A stretch of DNA of 45,438 bases from Coprobacillus sp. CAG:698 (GTDB lineage Bacteria; Bacillota_I; Bacilli_A; ML615J-28; CAG-698): assembly GCA_000431235.1 (NCBI GenBank), contig HF988697.1, positions 1 to 45,438 on the forward strand, written 5' to 3'. Each line of letters begins with the position of its first letter. Position 1 is the stretch's first letter. Below are positions 8,369 through 16,653 of the stretch, piece by piece. Under the pieces are notes generated by a model, which was not told where the DNA came from, did no database searches, and saw only the letters and a list, made by a program, of their open reading frames with translations. The position numbers and the translations under genes are program-made.

Positions 8369-9535
8369 TTAGTATCCTCCTGTAAATAATTTCTTAATTT
8401 TTTTAATTATATTACCTACATTAGCACATAAATTTTTATAAAGTTTTTTTATTCCTGTAGGTATATTTTTTATGGCTTTCACAAAATTCTTTGGAAAACT
8501 CTTTATTCTCTGAGGTAATAATTTAATAAATCTTGTCATTGAAAACTCATAACGACCTAACAAACCTCCTGGTTTACGAAGCATTATAATTATTAGAATT
8601 ATAGAATAAATAATTAAACGATAATCACTCAAAAATCTTAATGATTCTGGAAGTAATGTTAAAACAATTGCAGAGATAATTGAACCTGTAAATGATCCTA
8701 AACCACCTAATACAACTATTACTAAATAGTTAATTGATTGATTAAAATCGAAACTTTTTGGATCTATTCTTCCATTTAATTGAGCTAATAAGACACCAGC
8801 AACACCAGCTAGTGCAGCTGAAAATGCTAAAGTAATAATTTTAACTTTTGTAACATTTATACCTGAACTCTCAGCAGCAATTGCATCCTCTCTTATTGCG
8901 AGAATACTTCTTCCATACTTTGATCTCATAAATGTAAAGAGAACAAAAACAACTAACATTGTTATAAGCAAATATAATATTAAATTATCATTGATTGGTA
9001 TTTTTGATAAACCTGATGCTCCACCAGTAAATTTAAATAGTTCTATTGCTTTCACAATAATTTGCCCAAATCCTAAGGTGATAATAGCAAGATAATCACC
9101 TCTTAATCGCAAAGCAGGTATTCCAACAAGAATTCCTCCTATACCCGAAGCAACAAATCCAATTGCAAGTGCGCATACAGTATAAACATTTTGCATTGCA
9201 CTAGAAGCATTTCCAGCATCTACCTTTATTAAAAAGATAGAACCTGCGTAGGCACCAATGGCCATAAAACCTGCTTGACATAGTACTAATTCACCAAGAC
9301 AACCTGTAGAAAGATTTAACGACACAGCCATAATTATTGTATATAAGATTACGAACATTAAACCTTTCATTTGTCTAAAACTTATGCCTATTAAATTAAT
9401 ATATAATTTATTAGCATTACTACTACATAATGTTATGTAAACTAACACAATTAGGACAATTGCGCTTATCAAATTAGTTAAGTAAGATTTCCTTCGAGGG
9501 AAAAGTGGAACCATTGAATTAATATTTTTATCCAT
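8369..9535 (-). CDS. livM: Branched-chain amino acid ABC transporter permease LivM
   Basis: A 388-residue integral membrane protein with about ten hydrophobic segments. It carries the LivM hallmarks: ALRLRGDYLAIITLGFG and LGGLGSFTGSIIGA-like residues (VVLGGLGSFTGSIISA). The C-terminus ends in a ~50-residue Lys/Phe-rich cytoplasmic tail beyond the usual end. Start at the ATG at 9535 is preferred over a GTG two codons upstream, because the former has AGAAGGTG at a fitting distance. Start lies just after the livH TGA stop. Confidence 0.92.
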   Translation of the reverse strand: MDKNINSMVPLFPRRKSYLTNLISAIVLIVLVYITLCSSNANKLYINLIGISFRQMKGLMFVILYTIIMAVSLNLSTGCLGELVLCQAGFMAIGAYAGSIFLIKVDAGNASSAMQNVYTVCALAIGFVASGIGGILVGIPALRLRGDYLAIITLGFGQIIVKAIELFKFTGGASGLSKIPINDNLILYLLITMLVVFVLFTFMRSKYGRSILAIREDAIAAESSGINVTKVKIITLAFSAALAGVAGVLLAQLNGRIDPKSFDFNQSINYLVIVVLGGLGSFTGSIISAIVLTLLPESLRFLSDYRLIIYSIILIIIMLRKPGGLLGRYEFSMTRFIKLLPQRIKSFPKNFVKAIKNIPTGIKKLYKNLCANVGNIIKKIKKLFTGGY

Positions 9536-9537
9536 AA

Positions 9538-10425
9538 TCACACCTTCTCTCTAACATTTTTACCAAATAATCCTGCCGGTTTAAATAGTAAAATTATAAT
9601 CAAAATTCCAAATAAGAATATTTCCGAAAATGCTGAATTTATACCAATAATATTAGGTAATATTTTTACTAAGCCAATAATAAATCCACCCACACATGCT
9701 CCGGGAATGCTGCCAATACCACCAACTACTGCAGCAATGAATGCATATAAGCCAAGATTAGAACCTAAGAATGGTTCTATGTTTGAATACTTAGCTACAT
9801 ACATAACTGAAGCAATACTTGCAAGAAATGTACCAATAACAAAAGTTAACACAATTGTCTTATCAATATTTATTCCCATTAGTTTAGCTGCATCAGGATT
9901 TTCGCTTACAGCTCGCATAGCTTTTCCTGATTTGGTTTTCTTAATAAATACATTTAAACTAACCATTGTGATTATTGTAACAACAATTATTATAATAGAT
10001 ATATTATCAAAAGAAATTTCTCCGATATGGTAAACTTTCTTTTCTATTAAATCACTTAACATTTTGCTATCGCCACCATATATTCCTTGAAAAGAATTTT
10101 CTAAAAGTAAGCTTACGGCAATTGCTGTTATTAGTGAAGTTATACTTGGAGATTTCTTTTTTCTTAGTGGTCTATAAGCTATTCTTTCAGTAAGGATACC
10201 TAATAATACAGTAATTAGCATTGATAAAACTATGGCAAGAACAAGATCCATTTTCGATAAGAAAAAGAATGTATAAATCATATAACAAGCCACCATGATA
10301 AAATCACCATGAGCAAAGTTAATTAATCGGATAATGCCGTATACCATTGTATATCCTAAAGCTATTAGTGCATAGATACTACCTGACTCTATTCCTAATA
10401 TTATTTGATTAATAATTTCATTCAT
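9538..10425 (-). CDS. livH: Branched-chain amino acid ABC transporter permease LivH
   Basis: A 295-residue polytopic membrane permease. Diagnostic stretches are GSIYALIALGYTMVYGIIRLINFAHG (key residues LGYTMVYG and NFAHGD), RAVSENPDAAKLMGI and GGIGSIPGA. It forms the channel with LivM. AAGGAT precedes the start. Ends with TGA, which confirms TGA as a stop in this genome. Confidence 0.94.
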   Translation of the reverse strand: MNEIINQIILGIESGSIYALIALGYTMVYGIIRLINFAHGDFIMVACYMIYTFFFLSKMDLVLAIVLSMLITVLLGILTERIAYRPLRKKKSPSITSLITAIAVSLLLENSFQGIYGGDSKMLSDLIEKKVYHIGEISFDNISIIIIVVTIITMVSLNVFIKKTKSGKAMRAVSENPDAAKLMGINIDKTIVLTFVIGTFLASIASVMYVAKYSNIEPFLGSNLGLYAFIAAVVGGIGSIPGACVGGFIIGLVKILPNIIGINSAFSEIFLFGILIIILLFKPAGLFGKNVREKV

Positions 10426-10436
10426 ATATTAAATCC

Positions 10437-11570
10437 TTATTTTACATATCTTTGTTTTAATACCATTTCGCCATCTTTATATTCACAAATACATATTGTT
10501 TTAATTGGATCACCTTGTTCATTAAACTTGATATCACCAGTTAATCCACCTTTATATTCTAGTTTTTGTAAAGCATCTTTTACTAATGCTTTATCAGTTG
10601 ATTTAGCATTTTCCATTGCTTTTGCTGCCATCATAACTGCATCATATGCTAAAGCTGCAAAAGATGTAGGTTGTTTTCCATATTTTTCATTATATTTTTT
10701 ACTAAATTCTTTGATATTTTCATCTGAAGCACAATAATGATTAGAAAAGAAGACATTATTTGCTGGAGTATAATCACCAGTACCAGAAAGTTGTCTTAAA
10801 ATACCATCATATCCATCAGCACCTAATAATGGAGCTGTATAACCTTCTTGGCGTAAACCTTTTGCTAGAAGAGCTGCATCTTCATAATATATTGGTGCAA
10901 AGACTGCCTCTGCATTGCTTCCTTTTATTTTTGCAATTAAAGCATTTCTTTGATCGTTATCTTTTGCTCTTAAACCACCGTCATTTAGAACTATTTCTAG
11001 TCCTAAAGTTTTAGCTTTTTCTTCATATGCTGAAGCAACACCTTTAGAATAATCATCAGATAAATCATATACTATTGCAACTTTTTTGACTTTTAATGTA
11101 TCATTTGTAAAGTCAGCCATTGTTTCTCCTTGAGTAGGATCTAAGAAACATGCTCTAAACATATATTCTCTATTTTTAGTAACACTATCAGCTGTTGCAC
11201 TTGGTGTGATAGCTGGAACCTTATCCTTATTTACTTGTGTAGCAATAAGTTCTGAATTACCACTCGTAACTTCACCAATTAAGAAATCAATATTATCTAT
11301 TAATTTATTATAAGCAGATAGTACTTTTTTAGGATCACCTTCATCATCTTCTGATAAAGATTTAACTTGTTTTCCTAAGATTCCACCATTTGCATTTAAG
11401 TCATCAATTGCAAGCATTGCCCCTTCTCGAACTGAAGTTCCATACACAGACAAGTTCCCACTAAATGGACCTAAAATTCCAAATGTAATCGCATCAGACT
11501 CATTTTGAGTACAACCCAAAAAGACAAACGCACACGCTAACATTACAATAAGACATAATAATTTTTTCAT
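10437..11570 (-). CDS. livK: Branched-chain amino acid binding lipoprotein LivK
   Basis: A 377-residue extracytoplasmic receptor (periplasmic-binding fold type I, Leu/Ile/Val-binding family). The signal peptide ends in the lipobox FLGC with Cys20 as the lipid anchor. The mature start ITFGILGPFSGNLSVYG and GAMLAIDDLNANGGILG are typical of the family. It delivers substrate to LivHM. It is the first gene of the operon and lies directly behind a T-box leader. AAAAGGAG precedes the start. Confidence 0.94.
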   Translation of the reverse strand: MKKLLCLIVMLACAFVFLGCTQNESDAITFGILGPFSGNLSVYGTSVREGAMLAIDDLNANGGILGKQVKSLSEDDEGDPKKVLSAYNKLIDNIDFLIGEVTSGNSELIATQVNKDKVPAITPSATADSVTKNREYMFRACFLDPTQGETMADFTNDTLKVKKVAIVYDLSDDYSKGVASAYEEKAKTLGLEIVLNDGGLRAKDNDQRNALIAKIKGSNAEAVFAPIYYEDAALLAKGLRQEGYTAPLLGADGYDGILRQLSGTGDYTPANNVFFSNHYCASDENIKEFSKKYNEKYGKQPTSFAALAYDAVMMAAKAMENAKSTDKALVKDALQKLEYKGGLTGDIKFNEQGDPIKTICICEYKDGEMVLKQRYVK

Positions 11571-11623
11571 ATAGTTCTCCTTTTATAATTAGAATTTATA
11601 AGTTGCCTGAGTTAGAAAGATAT

Positions 11624-11656
11624 AAAAAACACTCTCTATCAAAAAGACGAGAGTGT
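11624..11656 (-). terminator. T-box terminator hairpin
   Basis: ACACTCTC (minus strand) pairs with GAGAGTGT over a 12-base loop, followed by six T. The 5' arm overlaps the antiterminator side that contains the T-box, as expected for mutually exclusive folds. Confidence 0.85.
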
Positions 11657-11860
11657 AAATATCGTACCACTTTTTGAAAATGCAAACACATTCCAGCACT
11701 ATAACGTTTGCTAAACGGTCCATCTTAATCGTTATTACTTTCAGACGACTACTAACAGAATGATTTTCACAATTTTTCGTCATTATCTTGCACCAACCGA
11801 TAACTCTCTACAGACAAATCAAATAGTTACTCTTTTCTGCTCAGCGCATTTACTTATATT
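11624..11860 (-). ncRNA. T-box leader of liv operon, Ile (AUC) specifier predicted
   Basis: On the minus strand, the leader shows stem I elements (AGAGAG, then hairpin TTATC-GGTTGGTGCAA-GATAA), a specifier-loop-like GAAA-ATC-A with codon ATC at 11762-11764, and the T-box bulge GTGGTACGATA near 11662-11673. UGGU in the bulge can pair with ACCA of a tRNA with discriminator A. It ends in a terminator hairpin. Uncharged tRNA-Ile should favour the antiterminator and switch the transporter on. The specifier assignment is by eye. Confidence 0.85.
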
Positions 11861-11866
11861 GATATT

Positions 11867-11895
11867 ATTATATATTATCATTATGTAAATGTCAA
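11867..11895 (-). promoter_or_regulatory. Promoter of liv operon
   Basis: Perfect consensus on the minus strand: TTGACA (11890-11895), 17-bp spacer, TATAAT (11867-11872), upstream of the T-box leader. Confidence 0.88.
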
Positions 11896-11907
11896 AGGTT
11901 TTTAAAA

Positions 11908-11921
11908 TGTAAACGTTTTAA
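11908..11921 (-). promoter_or_regulatory. Possible CcpA cre site upstream of liv promoter
   Basis: TGTAAACGTTTTAA fits the cre consensus TGWNANCGNTNWCA at all but one fixed position. It lies 12 bp upstream of the -35 box. Carbon catabolite control is an inference. Confidence 0.35.
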
Positions 11922-11966
11922 ACTATAGTTTTTTAAATACTTTTGCATTTTTTAATATTTATAACC

Positions 11967-11999
11967 AAATATGAAAATGAGCCCCAAATTAAGGCTCAT
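11967..11999 (-). terminator. Possible terminator in 318-base gap
   Basis: ATGAGCC (11977-11983) pairs with GGCTCAT (11993-11999), with a T-rich minus-strand tail. It may end the operon that stops at 12213. The remainder of the gap from 11922 to 12212 is AT-rich sequence in which I see no gene. Confidence 0.4.
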
Positions 12000-12212
12000 A
12001 TCAATTTTGAAAAACAGTGTTTATTTATATAATCAAATTATCTAAAGCAATTTTAGACAATATTTAACAGCATTTTTTTCATTTCAGAACATTTATTAGA
12101 TATAATTCCCCTTTTATCGAGTAAAGATATATTTACATACATAATTAATGTCTCATAGTTCGACTAAATAAATTATTTTTTTAACACATTACTAAGAAAT
12201 ATTTTCCTATAA

Positions 12213-12710
12213 TTAATCAGTTTCATCAGCTACTCTTAACAAACAGTCAAACATTTTTGTAACATAAACATAGTCATTTTCAAAAACTAAATATTTCTTC
12301 TTTTGTAAGTTATCTATAGACTTTGCAATTTCATCAGTTTCAAATCTATCAGTAAATTTATCATAAACACACTTGAGTAAACATTTCTCATTTTTAAAAG
12401 CCAGATAAAATAGAATTTTATATTCTAAAGAATTTAAAACAAATAATTTTTCAAAAGCTCTTATTCTTTCAAAACTTTCAAAAACTCTATCTATTTTTAC
12501 AATCATCTTGCTATATTTATTAACTAAATATTTTGCATAAAGTGCCTCATTCTCATTTATATCAATTGCTTTTATATCACCACAATTTGTAAAATAGCAA
12601 TAAATATAAGGATTTATATCTAATAGTTTATCTAAAACTTCGTCGATGTCATCACCATCATTAGTTTTTTTTATTAATTCTTGAAATAATTCATCTAATA
12701 TCTTTTCCAT
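12213..12710 (-). CDS. Unknown protein resembling C-terminus of the upstream TPR-like protein
   Basis: A 165-residue protein of unknown function. From about residue 34 it aligns by eye with the last ~150 residues of the protein at 13503-14486: NPYIYCYFTNCGDI matches NPYVICFIANVGNA, and both end in a helix-rich domain with a recognition-helix-like and wing-like pattern (LEYKILFYLAF... DNLQKKKYL against TEIAVMFTFLE... DKLIKKHYL). A winged-helix fold is suggested but unproven. It starts 3 bp after the ADP-ribosylglycohydrolase stop, with AAAGGG as ribosome site, so it is the third gene of a three-gene operon. Confidence 0.75.
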   Translation of the reverse strand: MEKILDELFQELIKKTNDGDDIDEVLDKLLDINPYIYCYFTNCGDIKAIDINENEALYAKYLVNKYSKMIVKIDRVFESFERIRAFEKLFVLNSLEYKILFYLAFKNEKCLLKCVYDKFTDRFETDEIAKSIDNLQKKKYLVFENDYVYVTKMFDCLLRVADETD

Positions 12711-12713
12711 TTT

Positions 12714-13490
12714 TTACCCTTTATTTTCATACATTATTTTTAAAATCGAAAGGAAATCTTTTGGTAATTTATTTATAACAAAATCTTTCAACTTTTCTGG
12801 TATTACCTTATAATAACTTTCCGCTATAGCACAACTTACAGCACAAAGCGTATCCGTATCTCCTCCGATTGATACCGTAGTTCTTAGGCAGTCTTCAAAA
12901 TCTTTTGAAATCAAAAAACAATAGATTGCTAGGGGAACTGTTTTTTCACACGAAGAATCAAATGTATTTACTTTCACCAAATCATCATAATTATAATTTA
13001 TATCATAATATTTTGAAACATAATCACTTATATATTTTTTTGTTCTACCTTCTTTTGCATAAAATATACACATTGAAACAACTTCACTTGCTATTATTGC
13101 TTGGTTGGTATTGTGGCTTACCTTAGTTATATTTCTAGAGTATAACTTTACTTCTTCAGCTGTTTTTGCCATAAAACCTACAGGACTTATTCTCATTACA
13201 GCCCCATTACCAAAACTATCAGAAGGTTCGTTTTTATCAGACATAACCCACTTTAAAAATCTATGACCATACAATCTATTAGGATACTTTAGTACATAGT
13301 CTTTTAAAGTTTTAATTATTAAATCACTTTCAAAAACTTTTCCTTTAACTAAAATATCAGCACAAGCAATCGTTAGAACAGTGTCATCTGTAAAAAAACA
13401 TCTATCATCGTATAAATTAAATTCTTTGTTTCGACAATTATTCAATTCATAAATTGACCCAATAACGTCGCCTATAATTGCACCTAACAT
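12714..13490 (-). CDS. ADP-ribosylglycohydrolase family protein
   Basis: A 258-residue ADP-ribosyl-[dinitrogen reductase] glycohydrolase/ARH-fold protein. Binuclear Mg/Mn-site motifs are present: GDVIGSIYE near residue 7, FTDDT near 33, GNGAVMR near 95, SHNTNQA, and SIGGDTDT near 207. Family enzymes remove ADP-ribose from proteins or hydrolyse ADP-ribose conjugates and related small molecules. No ADP-ribosyltransferase is visible in the window, so the substrate is open. It sits between two proteins that share a C-terminal domain, 12 bp after one and 3 bp before the other, implying a joint role. Confidence 0.92.
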   Translation of the reverse strand: MLGAIIGDVIGSIYELNNCRNKEFNLYDDRCFFTDDTVLTIACADILVKGKVFESDLIIKTLKDYVLKYPNRLYGHRFLKWVMSDKNEPSDSFGNGAVMRISPVGFMAKTAEEVKLYSRNITKVSHNTNQAIIASEVVSMCIFYAKEGRTKKYISDYVSKYYDINYNYDDLVKVNTFDSSCEKTVPLAIYCFLISKDFEDCLRTTVSIGGDTDTLCAVSCAIAESYYKVIPEKLKDFVINKLPKDFLSILKIMYENKG

Positions 13491-13502
13491 AATTATTTTC
13501 CT

Positions 13503-14486
13503 TTAATTTTCATCTAAAATACTTACAAGTATTTCTACAAGTTCTGTAGGGTATAACTTTTCATTTTTTTCCATTAAATAATGTTTTTTTATAAGTTTAT
13601 CTGTTATTCTTTTGATGTCTTCTTTTTTATAATTTAGATTAAATGATTCATTAATTACATCACATATATTTTCATTTTCTGTTTCAAGAAATGTAAACAT
13701 AACTGCTATTTCCGTTTCTGTCAAATTAAATATTCTATGTAATATTTCTTCATTAGCAATCAATTTATTGACATAAGCCACTTCACTAGCATCTGTAAAT
13801 GCAGATAAGAATTGGTTTGTACAAAGAAAAGCATTTTTAAATTTATCAAGCTCTGTGACTGGTTCATCAATATTATCAATTATTTCATATGCATTTCCAA
13901 CATTTGCAATAAAGCAGATAACATATGGATTCTTTTTACTAATTTCTATTAGTGTTTTCTTACACTTCGCATCATTTTTATTTGCCATATAATAGAGCAT
14001 TTGTGATAACAATGAGCTCAAATTGTTTTTGTTTTCACATTCACTAAAATATTTATCTAACATTTCATAATCTTTTGTTCGATAAAAAATAGCCATTGCC
14101 GGCAATAAAATATCAACTTCAAACATATTATTTGAATTTAGTAGTTTAATAGCCCATTCTTTGGCTTCTTCGTATTTTCCTTCTCTTATACAAAGTGAAA
14201 AAAGGCTATATAAGGATTCAATATATTTTTCATACTCTAGCGTATTGTTATAATCAACATTTTCAAAACTATTTTTAAGCATATCTTTTAGGTCATCAAT
14301 ACCCGCTCCACGTGCCTTCATCAATTCTAAAGAGATTGACAAAGAATCTGGATCCAAATCATGAGCTATGTTTAATATTCTCGTTTTTTCGAATTTATCT
14401 TGACTTTGTAATGCTATTTTAAATAGTTTAAGTGCTTTTTCATAGGGAGAAGCATTTTCATTTAATATTTTATTTATTTTTATCAT
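13503..14486 (-). CDS. TPR-like helical protein with C-terminal winged-helix-like domain
   Basis: A 327-residue soluble helical protein. Residues ~10-200 look like degenerate tetratricopeptide repeats (EKALKLFKIALQ, EEAKEWAIKLL, LSSLLSQMLYYMAN). A short NPYV turn follows, then ~90 residues with a winged-helix-like pattern (LTETEIAVMF, the helix around KEDIKRITDKLIKKHY). The start at 14486 is chosen because AGAAAGGAT precedes it; the in-frame ORF runs 12 residues further. It leads an operon with an ADP-ribosylglycohydrolase and a paralogue of its own C-terminus. It may be a scaffold or regulator; no enzymatic motif is visible. Confidence 0.75.
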   Translation of the reverse strand: MIKINKILNENASPYEKALKLFKIALQSQDKFEKTRILNIAHDLDPDSLSISLELMKARGAGIDDLKDMLKNSFENVDYNNTLEYEKYIESLYSLFSLCIREGKYEEAKEWAIKLLNSNNMFEVDILLPAMAIFYRTKDYEMLDKYFSECENKNNLSSLLSQMLYYMANKNDAKCKKTLIEISKKNPYVICFIANVGNAYEIIDNIDEPVTELDKFKNAFLCTNQFLSAFTDASEVAYVNKLIANEEILHRIFNLTETEIAVMFTFLETENENICDVINESFNLNYKKEDIKRITDKLIKKHYLMEKNEKLYPTELVEILVSILDEN

Positions 14487-14513
14487 AACTATCCTTTCTA
14501 CATACGTATAGAT

Positions 14514-14543
14514 ATTATACACTATTTTTACCTTTTTTTACAA
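14514..14543 (-). promoter_or_regulatory. Promoter of TPR/ARH operon
   Basis: Minus-strand TTGTAA (14538-14543), 18-bp spacer, TATAAT (14514-14519), about 27 bp before the start codon. Confidence 0.6.
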
Positions 14544-14560
14544 TATTTATTTTGTAGATA

Positions 14561-14581
14561 TTTGTCACATATAATGACAAA
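14561..14581. promoter_or_regulatory. Perfect 7-bp dyad between divergent promoters
   Basis: TTTGTCA-N7-TGACAAA lies between the minus-strand TPR/ARH promoter and the plus-strand regulator promoter, 4 bp from the latter's -35 box. It is well placed for the divergent HTH regulator to control both directions. Confidence 0.6.
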
Positions 14582-14585
14582 AAAG

Positions 14586-14614
14586 TTGACATAAATAATT
14601 TCAAATGATATAAT
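14586..14614 (+). promoter_or_regulatory. Promoter of 496-residue HTH regulator
   Basis: Perfect consensus: TTGACA (14586-14591), 17-bp spacer, TATAAT (14609-14614). AAAGGAGG follows just before the start codon. Confidence 0.85.
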
Positions 14615-14636
14615 TTTTATATAAAGGAGGTAATTT

Positions 14637-16127
14637 ATGTTTGGCAAAAAATTAGACTTTTTAATGACAATAACAAACACTAAAAATAGTACTCTTGGAC
14701 GAGTATTATCATTTGACCCTTCTTATATAAGCCGTATACGAAACGGCAGCAGAAAAATGCACAAAAATAAATCAATAATAACTAACATTTCTTTATATTT
14801 TGCTCAAGTAATAAAGGAACCTTATCAAAAAACAGCTATAGCAAACGCCATTAACATGGATATTGAATGGCCAAGTGATGCAAGTGAAGCCGAAAAATAT
14901 ATTTATAAATGGCTATCTGACGATGACGATTTTGATCATGAAGCCATTAGAAATATCTTGATTAAATTTAGTACTAATAAACCTACAGATTCAATAAAAA
15001 CTTCTAGCTTTGATTCAGAAAAGACAATTTCTAAAAATGGTTATTTCTACGGAAACGATGGTTTAAGAACTGCAATTTTAAATTTAATAAGAAGTGCCTG
15101 TCTTGCAAATAACTGTCATACTCTTCTAATTAACTTTAGTGACAACATAAAATATCTTGGAAGTGATCCTGATTACTTAAAGAATCTTAACGAATTACTC
15201 TTTGAATTCATTGGAAAAGGTGGATCTGTCATAATGATACATCCTCTAACAAAGGACTTTAAGAAAATGATTGGAAGCGTCGAAAAGTGGCTTCCACTAT
15301 ATATGACCGGTTCAATGGAGCCCTATTATTATCCAAAATCAAAAGATGGAATCTATCAGCGTACTTTACTTGTTTCTGAAAAAACTTGTGCTCTTTCATC
15401 AATTTCAATATGTAATAATACTAATAATTCACTTACAACACTTACTGATGATAAAGATGCAATTAAGGCATTTGAAGAGGAATTTTATGATTATTATCAA
15501 CTATGCAAACCAATTTTTAATGTTTATAGCCCAACAAAGATAAATCAGTTTTGGGAAGTTCTTCAAAAATTTAGGACTTATAATAGTAACAGGATAATCC
15601 TAGATAATAACCTTAGCATATATAGTATGCCAATAGAAATAATTGATAACAACTTTAAGAAGACTAATAATAAAATCCTATTTAACCTTTATAATCAATC
15701 AATATCATCATTTAAAGAACATATGCAGAAGGGATATACGACATTAGAAATTATTAGTTTACCTAAAATAAATGAGCTTGAAGCCAATGAATTTAAAATG
15801 ACAATTGGATATACATCTGATCCTATTGTAATTACCTATACTAAAGATGATCTTAAATTACATTTAGAAAATATAATTAGATTGCTTAAACAATATAAAA
15901 ACTATAATATAGTTATAACAACTAGGAAAATGAATAATATTCACATATATTCTTTAGAAAACTATGGAACAATTATAGCTAGAAATTACCCTTCTCCTAT
16001 AGCTTTTGTTATTACTGAGAAAAATATGACTTCTTCTTTTTGGGAATATTTGACATACACTTTTGCAACTCACTCAAAAAAGGAAAAAGTTATTGCATTT
16101 CTTGAAAAGTACATAAAAAATTTATAA
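14637..16127 (+). CDS. Large HTH regulator with unknown sensor region
   Basis: A 496-residue cytoplasmic protein. Residues ~1-45 look like a degenerate Cro/C1-type HTH (LGRVLSFDPSYISRIRNGSR is the recognition part). The remaining ~450 residues are a mixed alpha/beta region with no motif I can name; IKYLGSDPDYLKNLNELL and GSVIMIHPL suggest a nucleotide- or small-molecule-binding fold, only as a guess. It lacks membrane segments. It is divergent from the TPR/ARH operon, with a perfect dyad between, so it probably regulates that operon and itself. Strong AAAGGAGG ribosome site. Transcription ends at a strong hairpin. Confidence 0.75.
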   Translation: MFGKKLDFLMTITNTKNSTLGRVLSFDPSYISRIRNGSRKMHKNKSIITNISLYFAQVIKEPYQKTAIANAINMDIEWPSDASEAEKYIYKWLSDDDDFDHEAIRNILIKFSTNKPTDSIKTSSFDSEKTISKNGYFYGNDGLRTAILNLIRSACLANNCHTLLINFSDNIKYLGSDPDYLKNLNELLFEFIGKGGSVIMIHPLTKDFKKMIGSVEKWLPLYMTGSMEPYYYPKSKDGIYQRTLLVSEKTCALSSISICNNTNNSLTTLTDDKDAIKAFEEEFYDYYQLCKPIFNVYSPTKINQFWEVLQKFRTYNSNRIILDNNLSIYSMPIEIIDNNFKKTNNKILFNLYNQSISSFKEHMQKGYTTLEIISLPKINELEANEFKMTIGYTSDPIVITYTKDDLKLHLENIIRLLKQYKNYNIVITTRKMNNIHIYSLENYGTIIARNYPSPIAFVITEKNMTSSFWEYLTYTFATHSKKEKVIAFLEKYIKNL

Positions 16128-16150
16128 AACACGCGTTCGGCGTGTTTTTT
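16126..16150 (+). terminator. Bidirectional terminator between convergent genes
   Basis: AAACACGC-GTTCG-GCGTGTTT, an 8-bp stem, with T-runs on both sides. It ends the HTH regulator on the plus strand and the 167-residue gene on the minus strand. Confidence 0.85.
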
Positions 16151-16652
16151 ATTCAAGTATATCAGCATCAAAATATTTATTAAAATTACTTTCAAAATCT
16201 TCATCTAAATCTTCTTCTAAGTGAGTTTCTAACAAGGCTCTTCCAGAGAAAGGTGAATCAAACGCATAGATTTTAGCATCTATCCCTAATTTAGTAAAAG
16301 TGAGCATTAATTTATATAAATATTTGTTCAATTCTTTTAAATCTTTGGGATCATATTCTGTTAATTCAATTAAGCTTTTATATGCATCCTTATCGATTTC
16401 TTCAAGTTCATCTTTATATTCGTTAAGTATTAAACTTAAATCAAAAATGTTATCTCCATCAAAATCTATACAAGTTTCAACAGATGAAGGAATACAAAAC
16501 TCTTTGATAAATTTTTTTATCATTTCAAAGTCTTTTGACCAATACCATTGTCCATAACACATAAAACAAGGTCCGCTATTTTGTGTACTTTCATACCAAA
16601 TCATGTAAGAATTTTCTTCAATTTTTTCCTTAGTTAATAATTCTATATCCAT
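16149..16652 (-). CDS. Unknown acidic protein, partner of SIMPL gene
   Basis: A 167-residue soluble protein I do not recognise. It is acidic, ending with a D/E-rich stretch, and has an aromatic Cys-containing segment near residues 27-40 (GPCFMCYGQWYW). No signal peptide or membrane helix. It starts one base after the stop of the SIMPL-domain gene, with GGGAG inside that gene's end, so it is translationally coupled to it. Confidence 0.7.
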   Translation of the reverse strand: MDIELLTKEKIEENSYMIWYESTQNSGPCFMCYGQWYWSKDFEMIKKFIKEFCIPSSVETCIDFDGDNIFDLSLILNEYKDELEEIDKDAYKSLIELTEYDPKDLKELNKYLYKLMLTFTKLGIDAKIYAFDSPFSGRALLETHLEEDLDEDFESNFNKYFDADILE

Positions 16653-16653
16653 A

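Noticed and set aside
11589..11783. 64-codon minus-strand ORF before livK
   Set aside because: It lies inside the T-box leader and terminator; the RNA structure explains the sequence.
12213..14486. Classical toxin-antitoxin pair around the ADP-ribosylglycohydrolase
   Set aside because: No ADP-ribosyltransferase toxin (such as a DarT-like protein) is visible, and ARH is not the usual macrodomain antitoxin.
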